DNA of 64,000 nt from positions 1,296,501-1,360,500 of the forward strand of contig NZ_AP025637.1 in NCBI RefSeq assembly GCF_022846615.1. The letters run 5' to 3'. The translations under genes and the position numbers were made by a program. Under the pieces are notes generated by a model. The model was not told where the DNA came from, made no database searches, and saw only the letters and a program-made list of their open reading frames with translations. Positions 9,346 to 17,886 of the stretch are shown piece by piece. Each line of letters begins with the position of its first letter. The stretch's first letter is position 1. This stretch comes from Roseomonas fluvialis. Its GTDB lineage: Bacteria; Pseudomonadota; Alphaproteobacteria; Acetobacterales; Acetobacteraceae.

Positions 9346-10382
9346 GGCAGCATCTCCGTGAGGTTGGCGTCGGACATCGGGCGCGTGCCCGCTTCGCACT
9401 CATGCGTCATCGCAACCAGCCGGCGCACTGCCGGACAGGGGATGCCGTGCCTGGCGCCGATCTCGGCGATCGGGGCGATCTGCACGTCGATCTCGGTGCG
9501 GCGGCGGCGCACCCACAGGTCGCGCCACACGCCCGAATGCGTCTTGGCGTTCGGTCGGTTGAATTCGACCATGGCGGCGACCGAGGCGGCCGCCTGCGCC
9601 TCGGTCGCACCTGGCGAGAAGGCCGCGGGGTCGAAGCCGTTGAAGCCGAGCGGTGTCACGCCTTCCGCGCGTGCCACCGCGATCGCCTCGCCACCCAGCG
9701 CGCGCCAAAGCGGCAGCAATTCGGGTCGCGCCAGGCAGTCGGCGATGCCTTTCTCGCCCAGCGCTTGGGCGAACAGCATCGCCCCGTAGCCGAGCTTGCC
9801 CCACAGGTAGCCCCAGATGTTCGGCGTGATGATGGCGTTGGGTTCGAAGACATCGCGCAGCAGCGCGTGCAGCGCGGTCAGGCGCGGCGTGGTGCTGCCA
9901 TCCAGTTCGCCCAGCACCAGCGCGCCGCGGCCGCCGTACAGGATCTGCCCAGGCCCGTGCCAGTCTGCGGAGAAGTTCACGAAGCAGCCGACCGTGCGTT
10001 TGGCGCCGATGATCGGCGCGATGATGGTCTCGCACAGCCCGTTCTGCAGCGACAGCACGTAGCCATCCGGGGCGAGGTGCGGCAGCAGCGCGCGGCAGGC
10101 GGCTTCCGTATGATGCGCCTTCACGCAGAGGAAGATGCGCCGGTAGACGCCGTGCACGGTCGGCGGCGTGAAGGCGGGGGCGACGATGCGGTGCGCATCC
10201 ACCGGGCCTTCGATGGACAGCCCGCGCGCCGGGTCGGCGATCGCGGCGACGTGGTCGGCCTCGATGTCCACGAAGACCACGGCGTGGCGGGCGCGCACCA
10301 GCGCGGCGCCGATCGTCCCGCCGATCGCGCCCGCGCCCCAGACCAGGATGGGGCCGCGATCCACTGCTGCCATGTCCGCCAT
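9342..10382 (-). CDS. Ketopantoate reductase (PanE/ApbA) family oxidoreductase
   Basis: The 346-residue protein opens with the dinucleotide site VWGAGAIGGTIG (about residues 14-25), followed by IFLCVKAHHTE and LSLQNGL, as in 2-dehydropantoate 2-reductases. The C-terminal helical domain is present (KLGYGAMLFAQAL). Length is at the upper end of the family. The pairing with an SDR rather than pan genes suggests a catabolic 2-oxo acid reductase or hydroxyacid dehydrogenase rather than pantothenate synthesis (inference). A strong-looking promoter lies immediately upstream. The start could be 10382 or the Met three codons later. Confidence 0.78.
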
Positions 10383-10433
10383 GCACCATCCTTCCTGCCT
10401 GGACGCGGCGCGCGCCCCGCCGCTATCTGGCTG

Positions 10434-10461
10434 ACGCTACGCCGGAGGCAGCCGCCGTCAA
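10434..10461 (-). promoter_or_regulatory. Candidate sigma-70-type promoter for the PanE-like/SDR operon
   Basis: On the minus strand a TTGACG -35 (10456-10461) and TAGCGT -10 (10434-10439) are separated by 16 bases. The same TTGnCn-16-TAGCGT arrangement precedes genes at 15479 and 52285. The -35 overlaps the ATG of the divergent EamA gene (10461). Confidence 0.5.
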
Positions 10462-11327
10462 TGTTCCAGGGACTTTCGGGCAACCTGCGCGGCGGTGCGC
10501 TGATGGCGGTGGCGGCGATCCTGTTCGCCGCCGAGGCGCTGGCGATCCGCCTGATGACCGCGCGCGGCATCCCGGTCGAGGTGCAGGTCTTCGCGCGGTC
10601 GCTCGGGCAATTGCTTTGGGTGGCGCCCATCATCGCGGCGACGGGCCTGGCCGTGTTCCGCACGCAAAGGCCCGGGCTGCACCTGTTGCGCGGGTCGTCA
10701 TCATTGCTGACCTGGGGCTTCTACTACGCGTCATTCGGGCCGCTCGACCTCGCGACCGCGACGGTGCTGTCCTTCACCAACGTGATGTTCACCACGCTGC
10801 TGGCTGGCCCCGTTCTGGGCGAGCGCGTGGACCACTGGCGCTGGGCCGGCACCATCGCGGGCTTCGTCGGCGTGGCGGTGATGCTGCGGCCGGGCACGAC
10901 GGTGTCGATGCTGGGCGTGGCGCTGGCGCTGGCGTCCGCCGTGACCTGGTGCGGCATCACGCTGTCCTCGCGCGTGCTGGCGCAGCAGGACCGCAACACC
11001 ACGATCATGGCCTGGGTCGGGCTGGTGACCACGGCGGGGTCCGCGCCCTTCGCATTCATGGCCTGGGTGCCGCTGGGGTTTGTCGATCTGCTGATCCTGG
11101 CCTCGGTCGCCGGTTTCGCACCGGGGATCATCTGGCTGATCACCAGCGCGTATCGGCATGGCGAGGCCTCCGCCATCGCGCCCTTCCAGTATCTGCGGCT
11201 GATCGTGGTGGCCGGCTTCGGCTGGGCGATCTTCAACGAAGTGCCGGATGGCTGGACCTGGCTCGGCGCCGGCGTGATCCTGGCCGGTGCCGTGGTGGTC
11301 ACGGTGGCGGAGGCGCGACGGCGCTGA
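10461..11327 (+). CDS. EamA/DMT-family transporter
   Basis: The 288-residue protein has ten predicted membrane helices in two EamA repeats of about 140 residues, including LATATVLSFTNVMFTTLLAGPVLGERVDHWRWAG in the first repeat and PFQYLRLIVVAGFGWAIFNE in the second. It should be an inner-membrane metabolite exporter of unknown substrate. The ATG at 10461 follows GGAGG at 10444-10448; a much longer upstream open frame is antisense to the dehydrogenases and was discarded. Its 3' end overlaps the convergent cyclotransferase gene by 29 bases. Confidence 0.88.
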   Translation: MFQGLSGNLRGGALMAVAAILFAAEALAIRLMTARGIPVEVQVFARSLGQLLWVAPIIAATGLAVFRTQRPGLHLLRGSSSLLTWGFYYASFGPLDLATATVLSFTNVMFTTLLAGPVLGERVDHWRWAGTIAGFVGVAVMLRPGTTVSMLGVALALASAVTWCGITLSSRVLAQQDRNTTIMAWVGLVTTAGSAPFAFMAWVPLGFVDLLILASVAGFAPGIIWLITSAYRHGEASAIAPFQYLRLIVVAGFGWAIFNEVPDGWTWLGAGVILAGAVVVTVAEARRR

Positions 11328-11739
11328 AGCCCGACTGCGCTACGGCGGCCTCCAGCACCACGGTGTCGAAGCCGAAGTCGCGGTACCCGGCGCGCAGGCG
11401 CTGCACGTATTCCGCCGCCGGAGGGCCGGGGCGGATACGGATCTCGGTATAGGTGCAGGCCACGCCGCCACCGGGCAGCGGCACCTGGACGCGCCTGTAG
11501 GTGCGCGGACCCTCGTATCGGTCCAGCGATTCGAGGCACGCTGCCGTCACCTGCCACAAGCCGATCGGGCAGGACGCGGCGTCGTCGCGTTCGATCAGCG
11601 CGTATTTCCGTACCACCAGCCGCCAGCCCTGCAGCAGGGCGCTCCCTGCCACGCGCGCATCAGGGCAGCGCCGGCGCATCTGGTCGTGCCACAGGTTGCT
11701 GCCATAGGCTGCGTAGGGATCGGGAAGGAACGTTGGCAT
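11299..11739 (-). CDS. Gamma-glutamylcyclotransferase (AIG2-like) family protein
   Basis: The 146-residue protein carries the family signature YGSN at residues 12-15 (AAYGSNLW) and a conserved Glu in LDRYEGPRTYRR that serves as the catalytic acid/base in the family. It likely cleaves gamma-glutamyl-amino acid or gamma-glutamylamine substrates with release of 5-oxoproline. The start at 11739 shares two bases with the divergent hydrolase start (CATG at 11737-11740). Its 3' end overlaps the EamA gene. Substrate class is uncertain. Confidence 0.75.
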   Translation of the reverse strand: MPTFLPDPYAAYGSNLWHDQMRRRCPDARVAGSALLQGWRLVVRKYALIERDDAASCPIGLWQVTAACLESLDRYEGPRTYRRVQVPLPGGGVACTYTEIRIRPGPPAAEYVQRLRAGYRDFGFDTVVLEAAVAQSGFSAVAPPPP

Positions 11740-12721
11740 GCTGGCACCTCGGCCGGTGGATCGGATCGAGATAACCATCCTGGTGGACAACGTCACGGAC
11801 ACGCTGTCCTCGACGCCATCCTTCGTCACGCGCGAATGGGTGCGGTTGCAGCGGATGGGGATGAAGCGCAGCTCGGGGGCTGCGATCTGCTGCGCCAATC
11901 ACGGGCTGGCGCTGGTCATCACCGTCACCGAGGCGGGCGAAAGCCGCAGCATCCTGTTCGACGGCGGCCCGGTGGACTACGCGGTTGAGCGCAACGGCCC
12001 GCGGCTCGGCGTCGATTTCGGCGCGATCGAGGCGGTGGTGCTCTCGCACGGCCATTGGGACCATGCCGGCGGCATCCCGAAGGCGATCGATATGATCCGC
12101 GCGGCCAATGGCGGGCAGGACGTGCCGCTGCACCTGCATCCGGGCATGTTCCGCGAACGCGGATCGCGCCAGCCCGATGGCGGCGTGCTGCCGATGGACC
12201 GCGTGCCGGCACCCGCCGAATGGGCTGCGATGGGCGCGTCCCCGCAGGTCTCGCGCGAACCCGCCGTGGTCGCCGGCCATGTGCTGGTCAGCGGCGAGAT
12301 CCCGCGCGTGACGGAGTACGAGACCGGCCTGCCCGGCCAGGTCGCCCGCGCGCATGACGACGCGGACTGGCAGCCCGATGAATGGTTGCCGGATGAGCGC
12401 TTCATCGCCGTGAACCTGCGCGGGAAGGGGTTGGTGGTGTTCTCCGCCTGCTCGCATTGCGGCATCGTCAATGTGCTGCACGAGGCGCGGCGCCTGATGC
12501 CGGACCTGCCGCTGCTGGCGGTGATGGGCGGCTTCCATCTGTCGGGCACCAATGAACGCGTCATACCGCAGACGGTGGCGGACCTCGGCAGCTTCGGGCT
12601 GCGCTGGATGTTCCCGTCGCATTGCACCGGCTGGCGCGCGCTGAACGCGCTGGAACGCGCGCATGGCGAGGCGGTGGTCGTGCCGGGCGCCGTCGGCAAG
12701 ACCTTCGTGCTGGAGGCGTGA
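11738..12721 (+). CDS. MBL-fold metallo-hydrolase (dihydropterin/RFA-P synthase-like)
   Basis: The 327-residue protein shows the metallo-beta-lactamase motif LSHGHWDHAGG for two metals, an upstream ILFDGG, a later CSHCGIVN and a C-terminal SHCTGW. Proteins annotated as 7,8-dihydropterin-6-methyl-4-(beta-D-ribofuranosyl)-aminobenzene-5'-phosphate synthase homologues share this SHCG/SHCTG layout. The reaction here is unknown. The ATG at 11738 overlaps the divergent cyclotransferase start, leaving no room for a ribosome site outside that gene; a GTG at 11756 is an alternative. Confidence 0.8.
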   Translation: MLAPRPVDRIEITILVDNVTDTLSSTPSFVTREWVRLQRMGMKRSSGAAICCANHGLALVITVTEAGESRSILFDGGPVDYAVERNGPRLGVDFGAIEAVVLSHGHWDHAGGIPKAIDMIRAANGGQDVPLHLHPGMFRERGSRQPDGGVLPMDRVPAPAEWAAMGASPQVSREPAVVAGHVLVSGEIPRVTEYETGLPGQVARAHDDADWQPDEWLPDERFIAVNLRGKGLVVFSACSHCGIVNVLHEARRLMPDLPLLAVMGGFHLSGTNERVIPQTVADLGSFGLRWMFPSHCTGWRALNALERAHGEAVVVPGAVGKTFVLEA

Positions 12722-12733
12722 CGAGTCTTGGCG

Positions 12734-12840
12734 TGCCCTCAGGCGCCGGGCGCGCGCTTGCATGCGCTTGGCTTGCGCGCCCGGTACTGGTGCGCTGGCA
12801 GCGGCGTGCAGGTTGGGCGCGGTCGCGCCGTGCGCTCCCG
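12734..12840 (-). repeat. Dispersed 107-bp intergenic repeat, copy 1
   Basis: Read on the minus strand this segment matches 17887-17993 on the plus strand over 107 bp with roughly four fifths of bases identical. Shared blocks include CGCGACCGCGCCCAACCTG, GGGCGCGCAAGCCAAG and CGCCCGGCGC-Y-TGAGGGCA. Here it fills most of the gap between the metallo-hydrolase and the lactate-permease-like gene. It is an uncharacterised dispersed element in inverted orientation relative to copy 2. Confidence 0.7.
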
Positions 12841-12888
12841 GCCCGCGGCAGGGCCGCGCGCCGCTGGCGGCCCTGAACGGCACGCGGC

Positions 12889-14289
12889 GTGACACTCCTC
12901 CTGCAATCGGCACCGCTGCTGCTGCTGTTGGGCCTGCTGGTCTCGGGGCGCGCCGGGCCGCTCGTGGCCGTGCTCGTGGCACTTGTCGCGACGCTGCCGG
13001 CGGCCTTCGTCTCGCTGCCGGCCGGCACCAACCTGCTGCCCTTCCTGGGCGAGGAGGCGCTGCGCGGTGCCTTCCTTGCGGTGCAGCCGATCGGCGTCGT
13101 GGTGGGTGGTCTGCTGTTCCATGCCGCGGTGGAGCGGCGCGACTCCGCTGCGCCTACTGCCGCGACGCCGCGCGCGATCTTCACCGCCACGCTGCTGATG
13201 GGCGTCTTCATGGAAAGCGTCACCGGCTTCGCGGTCGGCGCGGTCTTCGCGCTGGCGGCGCTGCGTGGCATGGGCGTGCGCGGAGCGCCGGCGGCCGCGC
13301 TGGCATTGCTGGCGCTCTGCCTCATCCCCTGGGGCGGGCTTGGTCCCGGCACTGCGCTGGGCGCCGCGCTGGTGGGTGTGCCGGCGCAGGATATCGCGGC
13401 GCTCACGGCGCTGCCCAACGCGGCCTGGCTGCTGGCGCTGGGGCCGGTGTGCTGGCGCCTGTGTGCAGCGGCCGGGCTGCCTGTCCCGGCCGGTGAGCGC
13501 CTGGCGCAGATGACCATGCTGCTGGCCATGGCGGTGATCCTGGTCGCGGGCCATTGGGTGCTGCCCTTCGAGGTGCTGGGCATCCTGGCCGCCGGCCTAC
13601 CGCTGCTGTTCGCGCTGTGGCGTGCCGACCCGCCGCGCGATGCGCCGGGCTGGGCGCGGGCGGGCCGCGCCCTGGCACCCTATGCGGTGCTGACCGTGGC
13701 CCTGCTGGGCGCGCGTGCAGTGCCCGCGCCGCCGGCCTGGCAACCTTATGCCGCGCTGCCGGCCTTTCCGGTGACGCATGTCGCCATTGTCCTTCTGCTG
13801 GTCTCCGCGGCGCTGCTCGCCATCGGGGATGCGCCGGCGCGCCGCGCCGAGGGTGCGCTGCGCCGCGCCGCGCGACCGGCGCTGGTGCTGATGCTGTATG
13901 TGCTGCTGGCGCGCTGGATGGCCGGCAGCGGAGCGACGGGCGCTCTGGCGCAGGCGGCGGCGGACCTGCTCGGTGCCGCCGCGCCCTACGCCGTGCCGCC
14001 GCTGGGCCTGGTCGCGGGGATGGTCACCGGCAGCAATGTCGGGTCGAACGCGGCGCTGATGCCGGTGCAGAAGGCGCTTGGCCTGGCGGCGGGGCTGCCG
14101 CCGCTGCTGGCACCATCGGTACACAACTTCGCCGGCGCCGCGGGGGCGGGGATGTCGGTCGGCGTGACCGCGCTCGTGTGCGGCCTGCTCGCGGACGGCA
14201 CGCGGCCGGCGCAGGTGTGGCGGCTGCTGTGGCCCTCGATGCTGGCGGTCCTGGCCTGCGGCTGGGCCGCCATGACGCTGCTGCGCTGA
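12889..14289 (+). CDS. L-lactate permease (LctP)-like transporter
   Basis: The 466-residue product is almost entirely hydrophobic, with about 12-13 helices. It has blocks resembling LctP-family permeases: ESVTGFAVGAVFALAAL in the first half and GSNVGSNAALMPVQKALG in the second, the position of the conserved GSNxxxN loop. It should be a proton-coupled 2-hydroxymonocarboxylate permease. It is shorter than typical LctP (about 550), so it may be a divergent branch. The start is GTG at 12889 with only weak ribosome-site sequence. A perfect stem-loop follows the stop. Confidence 0.65.
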   Translation: MTLLLQSAPLLLLLGLLVSGRAGPLVAVLVALVATLPAAFVSLPAGTNLLPFLGEEALRGAFLAVQPIGVVVGGLLFHAAVERRDSAAPTAATPRAIFTATLLMGVFMESVTGFAVGAVFALAALRGMGVRGAPAAALALLALCLIPWGGLGPGTALGAALVGVPAQDIAALTALPNAAWLLALGPVCWRLCAAAGLPVPAGERLAQMTMLLAMAVILVAGHWVLPFEVLGILAAGLPLLFALWRADPPRDAPGWARAGRALAPYAVLTVALLGARAVPAPPAWQPYAALPAFPVTHVAIVLLLVSAALLAIGDAPARRAEGALRRAARPALVLMLYVLLARWMAGSGATGALAQAAADLLGAAAPYAVPPLGLVAGMVTGSNVGSNAALMPVQKALGLAAGLPPLLAPSVHNFAGAAGAGMSVGVTALVCGLLADGTRPAQVWRLLWPSMLAVLACGWAAMTLLR

Positions 14290-14300
14290 CCGCGGGCGGG

Positions 14301-14318
14301 CGCGCCCCGCAGGGCGCG
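14301..14318 (+). terminator. GC-rich stem-loop after the LctP-like gene
   Basis: CGCGCCC and GGGCGCG form a perfect 7-bp stem with loop CGCA, 12 bases after the permease stop. There is no T-run, so it is at best a non-canonical terminator or a 3'-end stabilising hairpin. Confidence 0.4.
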
Positions 14319-14387
14319 CGGGCTTGCGCGCGCATGACAGGCGCGACACGCTCCCGGGCAAGACCAAGACCCAGGGAGAGAACCGCC

Positions 14388-15365
14388 ATGACCCGCCTGA
14401 CCCGCCGCGGCGTGCTCGCCGCATCCGCCGTGATGTTCGCCGCCCCCGCCCTGCATGCGCAGGGCGGTTTCCCGAACAAGCCGCTGCGCATCATCGTGCC
14501 CTATCCGCCGGGCGGCGTGACCGACATCATGGGCCGCCTTGCCGCCGAGGCCATGAGCCGCCAGCTCGGCCAGCCCGTGGTGGTCGAGAATCGCCCCGGC
14601 GCCGGCGGCAACATCGGTGCCAAGGCCGCCGCGCAGGCCGAGCCCGACGGCCACACCCTGCTGCTCGGCACCATGGCCACGCAGGGCGTGAACCCGGTGC
14701 TGTATCCGGACCCGGCCTTCGACCCTCGGCGTGACCTGGTCGGCGTGGGCATGATGGCGGACATGCCCAACGTGATGGTCTGCAACCCGCGACGTTGGAA
14801 CCCGGCGAATGCGCAGGAGGCGATCGCGCGCATGAAGGCCGAGCCCGGCAAGATCCTGTTCGGGTCGGTCGGCAACGGATCGTCCTCGCATCTGTCGCAG
14901 GTGATGCTCACGCGCATGGCGGGACTCGATGTGGTGCACGTGCCCTATCGCGGGTCGTCGCCGGCCGTGGCGGCGATGATCGCGGGCGATCTCGACCTGC
15001 TGTTCGATGCCTCGGCCACTTCCACGCCGCATATCCGCGGCGGGTCGGTGAAGGCGCTGGCGGTCACCATGAACCGCCGGCTCGGCGCGCTGGCGGAGGT
15101 GCCGACGCTCGCGGAATCGGGCGTGCCCGGCTACCACCTCAGCGTTTGGAACGGCGTGCTGACGCAGGCCCGCGTGCCCGCACCGGTCCTGGCACGGCTG
15201 CAGGATGCTTTCACCCGTGCGATGGACGCCCCGATGATCGACCGGCTGAAGGCGAACTTCACCGAGCCGCTGATCATTCCGCCGGCGCAGCTGCAGCCCT
15301 GGCTGAACGAGGATGCCGAGCGCTGGGTGCGCATCGCGCGCGAAAGCGGCATCCGCCCGGACTGA
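14388..15365 (+). CDS. Bug/TctC-family tripartite tricarboxylate receptor protein
   Basis: The 325-residue protein has a twin-arginine-like signal (TRRGVLAASAVMFAAPALHA) and the Bug hallmarks IIVPYPPGGVTDIMGRLAAE, VVENRPGAGGNIGAKAAA, DGHTLLLG and VPYRGSSPAVAAMIAGDLDL. It should bind a carboxylate in the periplasm. No tctA/tctB permease gene is near. The ATG at 14388 follows AGGGAGAG at 14373-14380. Upstream lies the LctP-like permease on the same strand, so shared control is possible, but a stem-loop separates them. Confidence 0.9.
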   Translation: MTRLTRRGVLAASAVMFAAPALHAQGGFPNKPLRIIVPYPPGGVTDIMGRLAAEAMSRQLGQPVVVENRPGAGGNIGAKAAAQAEPDGHTLLLGTMATQGVNPVLYPDPAFDPRRDLVGVGMMADMPNVMVCNPRRWNPANAQEAIARMKAEPGKILFGSVGNGSSSHLSQVMLTRMAGLDVVHVPYRGSSPAVAAMIAGDLDLLFDASATSTPHIRGGSVKALAVTMNRRLGALAEVPTLAESGVPGYHLSVWNGVLTQARVPAPVLARLQDAFTRAMDAPMIDRLKANFTEPLIIPPAQLQPWLNEDAERWVRIARESGIRPD

Positions 15366-15402
15366 TGCTGCGTCCATGGACGACGCATTGCGCGGTTGAA
15401 AC

Positions 15403-15430
15403 TTGCCGCGACGTGCGTGGCGACTAGCGT
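15403..15430 (+). promoter_or_regulatory. Candidate promoter for terC
   Basis: TTGCCG (15403-15408) and TAGCGT (15425-15430) are 16 bases apart, the same arrangement seen in front of the PanE-like and deacetylase genes. The predicted start of transcription would be about 40 bases before the terC ATG. Confidence 0.45.
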
Positions 15431-15478
15431 CCGCTGCTGTTCGCCGGCCGTCTTGGTGCCGGCGCCCGGAGTGGACGC

Positions 15479-16120
15479 ATGGATGCCATCATCGCGGCGA
15501 TGCCGCGCTTTCTCGAGATCATGTGGCTGAACATCGTGTTGTCGGGGGACAACGCGGTGGTGATCGGCATGGCCGCGGCGGGGCTGCCGGCCCACCAGCG
15601 CAGCCGCGCGGTGCTGTTCGGAATCGTCGCCGCGGCGGTGCTGCGCATCATCTTCTCGGTCTTCGCGACCTACCTGCTCGGCCTGTGGTGGATTGCCTTC
15701 ATCGGTGGCGCGGCACTGCTGTACATCGCCTGGACCTTCCTGCGCGAATTGCTGCACCACGGCGAGACGCAGGAAGGCGAGGAAGGCGAGGCCAAGGAGA
15801 AGTCGCTCGCCGCCGCGCTGTGGCAGATCGTCATCGCCGACGTCTCCATGAGCCTCGACAACGTGCTGGCGGTCGCGGCGGTGGCGCGCAACGACATCAC
15901 GCTGCTGGTGATCGGCCTGCTGATCTCGATCATCCTGATGGGGCTGCTGGGCGGCTTCCTGGCGCGGCTGCTCGACCGCTTCAAGATCATCGCCTATGTC
16001 GGTGTCGCGCTGATCGCGTGGATCGGGCTCGAGCTGATGTGGGAGGGGCTGCAGAACGCCAACCACGTCCTCGCCCTCGGGCTGCCTATACCGGCCCCCC
16101 ACGACGCCCCGCCGCACTGA
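15479..16120 (+). CDS. TerC-family integral membrane protein
   Basis: The 213-residue protein has seven predicted helices and the paired TerC motifs NIVLSGDNAVVIGMA near residues 18-32 and ADVSMSLDNVLAVAAVA in the second half; the Asp-Asn pairs are the conserved metal-related residues. The length matches the short YjbE-like branch. Related TerC proteins have been linked to manganese export or metal insertion into secreted proteins. The loop between halves is Glu-rich. I looked for a yybP-ykoY manganese riboswitch upstream and saw none. Confidence 0.87.
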   Translation: MDAIIAAMPRFLEIMWLNIVLSGDNAVVIGMAAAGLPAHQRSRAVLFGIVAAAVLRIIFSVFATYLLGLWWIAFIGGAALLYIAWTFLRELLHHGETQEGEEGEAKEKSLAAALWQIVIADVSMSLDNVLAVAAVARNDITLLVIGLLISIILMGLLGGFLARLLDRFKIIAYVGVALIAWIGLELMWEGLQNANHVLALGLPIPAPHDAPPH

Positions 16121-16129
16121 CGCGGGCAT

Positions 16130-16148
16130 CTGCCTGCAAGACAGGCAG
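16130..16148 (+). terminator. Inverted repeat after terC
   Basis: CTGCCTG and CAGGCAG form a perfect 7-bp stem with a 5-base loop, 10 bases after the terC stop. There is no T-run. Confidence 0.35.
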
Positions 16149-16161
16149 TGGTGCGCGACCG

Positions 16162-16191
16162 TTGCCAGGGGCGATGCGCCCCGGCTATGGG
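16162..16191 (+). promoter_or_regulatory. Candidate promoter with internal palindrome for dctPQM (second copy)
   Basis: TTGCCA (16162-16167) and TATGGG (16186-16191) lie 18 bases apart upstream of dctP. Between them GGGGCG-ATG-CGCCCC (16168-16182) is a perfect inverted repeat, well placed for a repressor that would block RNA polymerase. The -10 match is modest. Confidence 0.4.
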
Positions 16192-16224
16192 TCGCGTCCT
16201 GCTCGACATGGAGGAAACACGAGA

Positions 16225-17199
16225 ATGACCCTGACCCGCCGGCTGGCGCTCGCCGCCGCCCTGGCCGCGCCCTTCGCGGCCGCCCCCGCGATGGCGCAGA
16301 CCCAGATCACCGTGCAGCACGCGCTGCCGGCCAACAGCCACACCGGCGTGGGTGCCTCGACCTTCGCGGAGGCGTTCCAGCGCCTGACCAACAACCGCTA
16401 TCGCGTGGTCGCCCAGCGCAACGACAACGAACGCGAGATGATCGAAAGCGTGCAGATCGGCACGATCGACTGCACCTTCACCTCGACGGGCCCGGTCGGG
16501 AACTTCGTGCCGGAAGTGCGCATCTTCGACGTGCCCTTCCTGTTCCGCGACGCAACCCATGCACGTGGCGTGCTGGATGGCGAGATCGGCCAGCAGGTGC
16601 TTGCCCGCTTTCCCGCGCGCGGCTTGGTCGGCGTGATCTGGATCGAGAACGGCTTCCGCAACCTGACCAACTCCCGGCGCGAGGTGAACACCCCGGCCGA
16701 TGTGCGCGGCCTCAAGATCCGCACCATGGAGAACCAGGTGCACATGCGCGCCTTCACGCAGTTGGGCGCGCTGCCCACGCCGATGGCGTTCAGCGAACTC
16801 GTGCCGGCGCTGCAGCAGGGCACGGTCGATGGGCAGGAAAACCCGATCTCGGTGATCGTGGCGAACAACCTGAACCAGGTGCAGCGTTTCATGACGCTGA
16901 CGCGCCACGTCTATTCGCCGCAGGTGATGATTTGCAACCCCGCCATGGTGGGCCGCCTGAACGCGGCCGACCGCGCGCTGTTCCAGCAGGCGGCGCGCGA
17001 GGCGCAGACCGCCAACCGCGCGCGCGTGACCGCCGATGACGAGGCCGGCGTGGCCGAGCTGCGCCGCCGCGGCATGACGGTCATCACCGAGGTCGACACC
17101 GCCGCCTTCCAGGCCGCGCTCGCGCCTGCCTTCGCGGAGTGGGAGCGCACGCTGGATGCCGCCACGCTGCGGCGCATCCGCGACTGGCGCGCGAACTGA
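16225..17199 (+). CDS. dctP: TRAP transporter substrate-binding protein DctP (second system)
   Basis: The 324-residue protein has a signal peptide (MTLTRRLALAAALAAPFAAA to PAMAQT). DctP landmarks are QITVQHALPANSHTGVGA, RIFDVPFLFRDATHA, and VRGLKIRTMENQVHMRAF with the substrate-contacting Arg region, followed by QGTVDGQENPISVI, a very typical C4-dicarboxylate/sugar-acid TRAP receptor motif. GGAGGAA at 16210-16216 is a good ribosome site. It starts the plus-strand dctPQM operon. Confidence 0.92.
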   Translation: MTLTRRLALAAALAAPFAAAPAMAQTQITVQHALPANSHTGVGASTFAEAFQRLTNNRYRVVAQRNDNEREMIESVQIGTIDCTFTSTGPVGNFVPEVRIFDVPFLFRDATHARGVLDGEIGQQVLARFPARGLVGVIWIENGFRNLTNSRREVNTPADVRGLKIRTMENQVHMRAFTQLGALPTPMAFSELVPALQQGTVDGQENPISVIVANNLNQVQRFMTLTRHVYSPQVMICNPAMVGRLNAADRALFQQAAREAQTANRARVTADDEAGVAELRRRGMTVITEVDTAAFQAALAPAFAEWERTLDAATLRRIRDWRAN

Positions 17200-17256
17200 C
17201 CTTGGCGTGATGCGAACAGGGCGCGGCCGCACGCCGCGCCCTGACCGGGGGGCTGC

Positions 17257-17853
17257 ATGAACGCGATGAACCAGCTGCCGTTGCTGGTGACAGCGGTGGC
17301 GACCGTACTGACGGTTGCCTTCGCGCTGTGGGTCGGGGCGGGCGAGGGACCGCGCGCGGCGCTGCGCCGGGGCATCCTGGCGGCGGACCGCGTCACCACC
17401 GGCATCGCCGCGGTGATCGCCTGCTTGGCCATGAGCGTCGCGGTCTTCGCCGGCGCCTGGCAGGTGGTGGCGCGCTTCGCGACCGAGACGCCCTCGGTGT
17501 GGTCCGAGGCGCTGGTGCGCACGGCGCTGATCTGGATGGCGTTCATCGGCGTGGCGGTGGCGCTGCGCACGGGCGCGCTGGTGTCGATCGACGTGGCGCA
17601 TCGCTATTCGCGCGGGACGGTGCGGCGCGCATTGGAGGCGGCGGCGCTGGCAGCCAGCCTGTCGATGTTGGGCGTGATGTTCTGGTTCGGCTGGATGATG
17701 GCCGAGCGCGTGCAGTTCCAGGAGATGGCGGGGCTCGAGGTGTCGATGTCCTGGGGCTATGCGGCGATCCCGATCGGCGCGGCCTTCGCGATGATCGGCG
17801 CGGTGGCGCATTTCCTAGACCGCCGCTCGGAAGAACTGGACCTGGCTGTATGA
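17257..17853 (+). CDS. dctQ: TRAP transporter small permease DctQ (second system)
   Basis: This 198-residue protein has an additional hydrophobic N-terminal segment (residues 6-26) ahead of the usual four DctQ helices. The motif WSEALVRTALIWMAFIGVAVAL is the family core, followed by TGALVSIDV. It pairs with DctM below. The start follows a G-rich stretch (GGGGGG at 17247-17252 region). The gap to dctM is 145 bases and is filled largely by a dispersed repeat, unlike the overlapping genes of the first TRAP operon. Confidence 0.87.
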   Translation: MNAMNQLPLLVTAVATVLTVAFALWVGAGEGPRAALRRGILAADRVTTGIAAVIACLAMSVAVFAGAWQVVARFATETPSVWSEALVRTALIWMAFIGVAVALRTGALVSIDVAHRYSRGTVRRALEAAALAASLSMLGVMFWFGWMMAERVQFQEMAGLEVSMSWGYAAIPIGAAFAMIGAVAHFLDRRSEELDLAV

Positions 17854-17886
17854 GCTGCGACACCAATCGGATCGCCGCAGGCGATC

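Noticed and set aside
15366..15478. yybP-ykoY manganese riboswitch in front of terC
   Set aside because: The conserved internal-loop sequences of that riboswitch are not recognisable; a simple promoter-like pair explains the region better.
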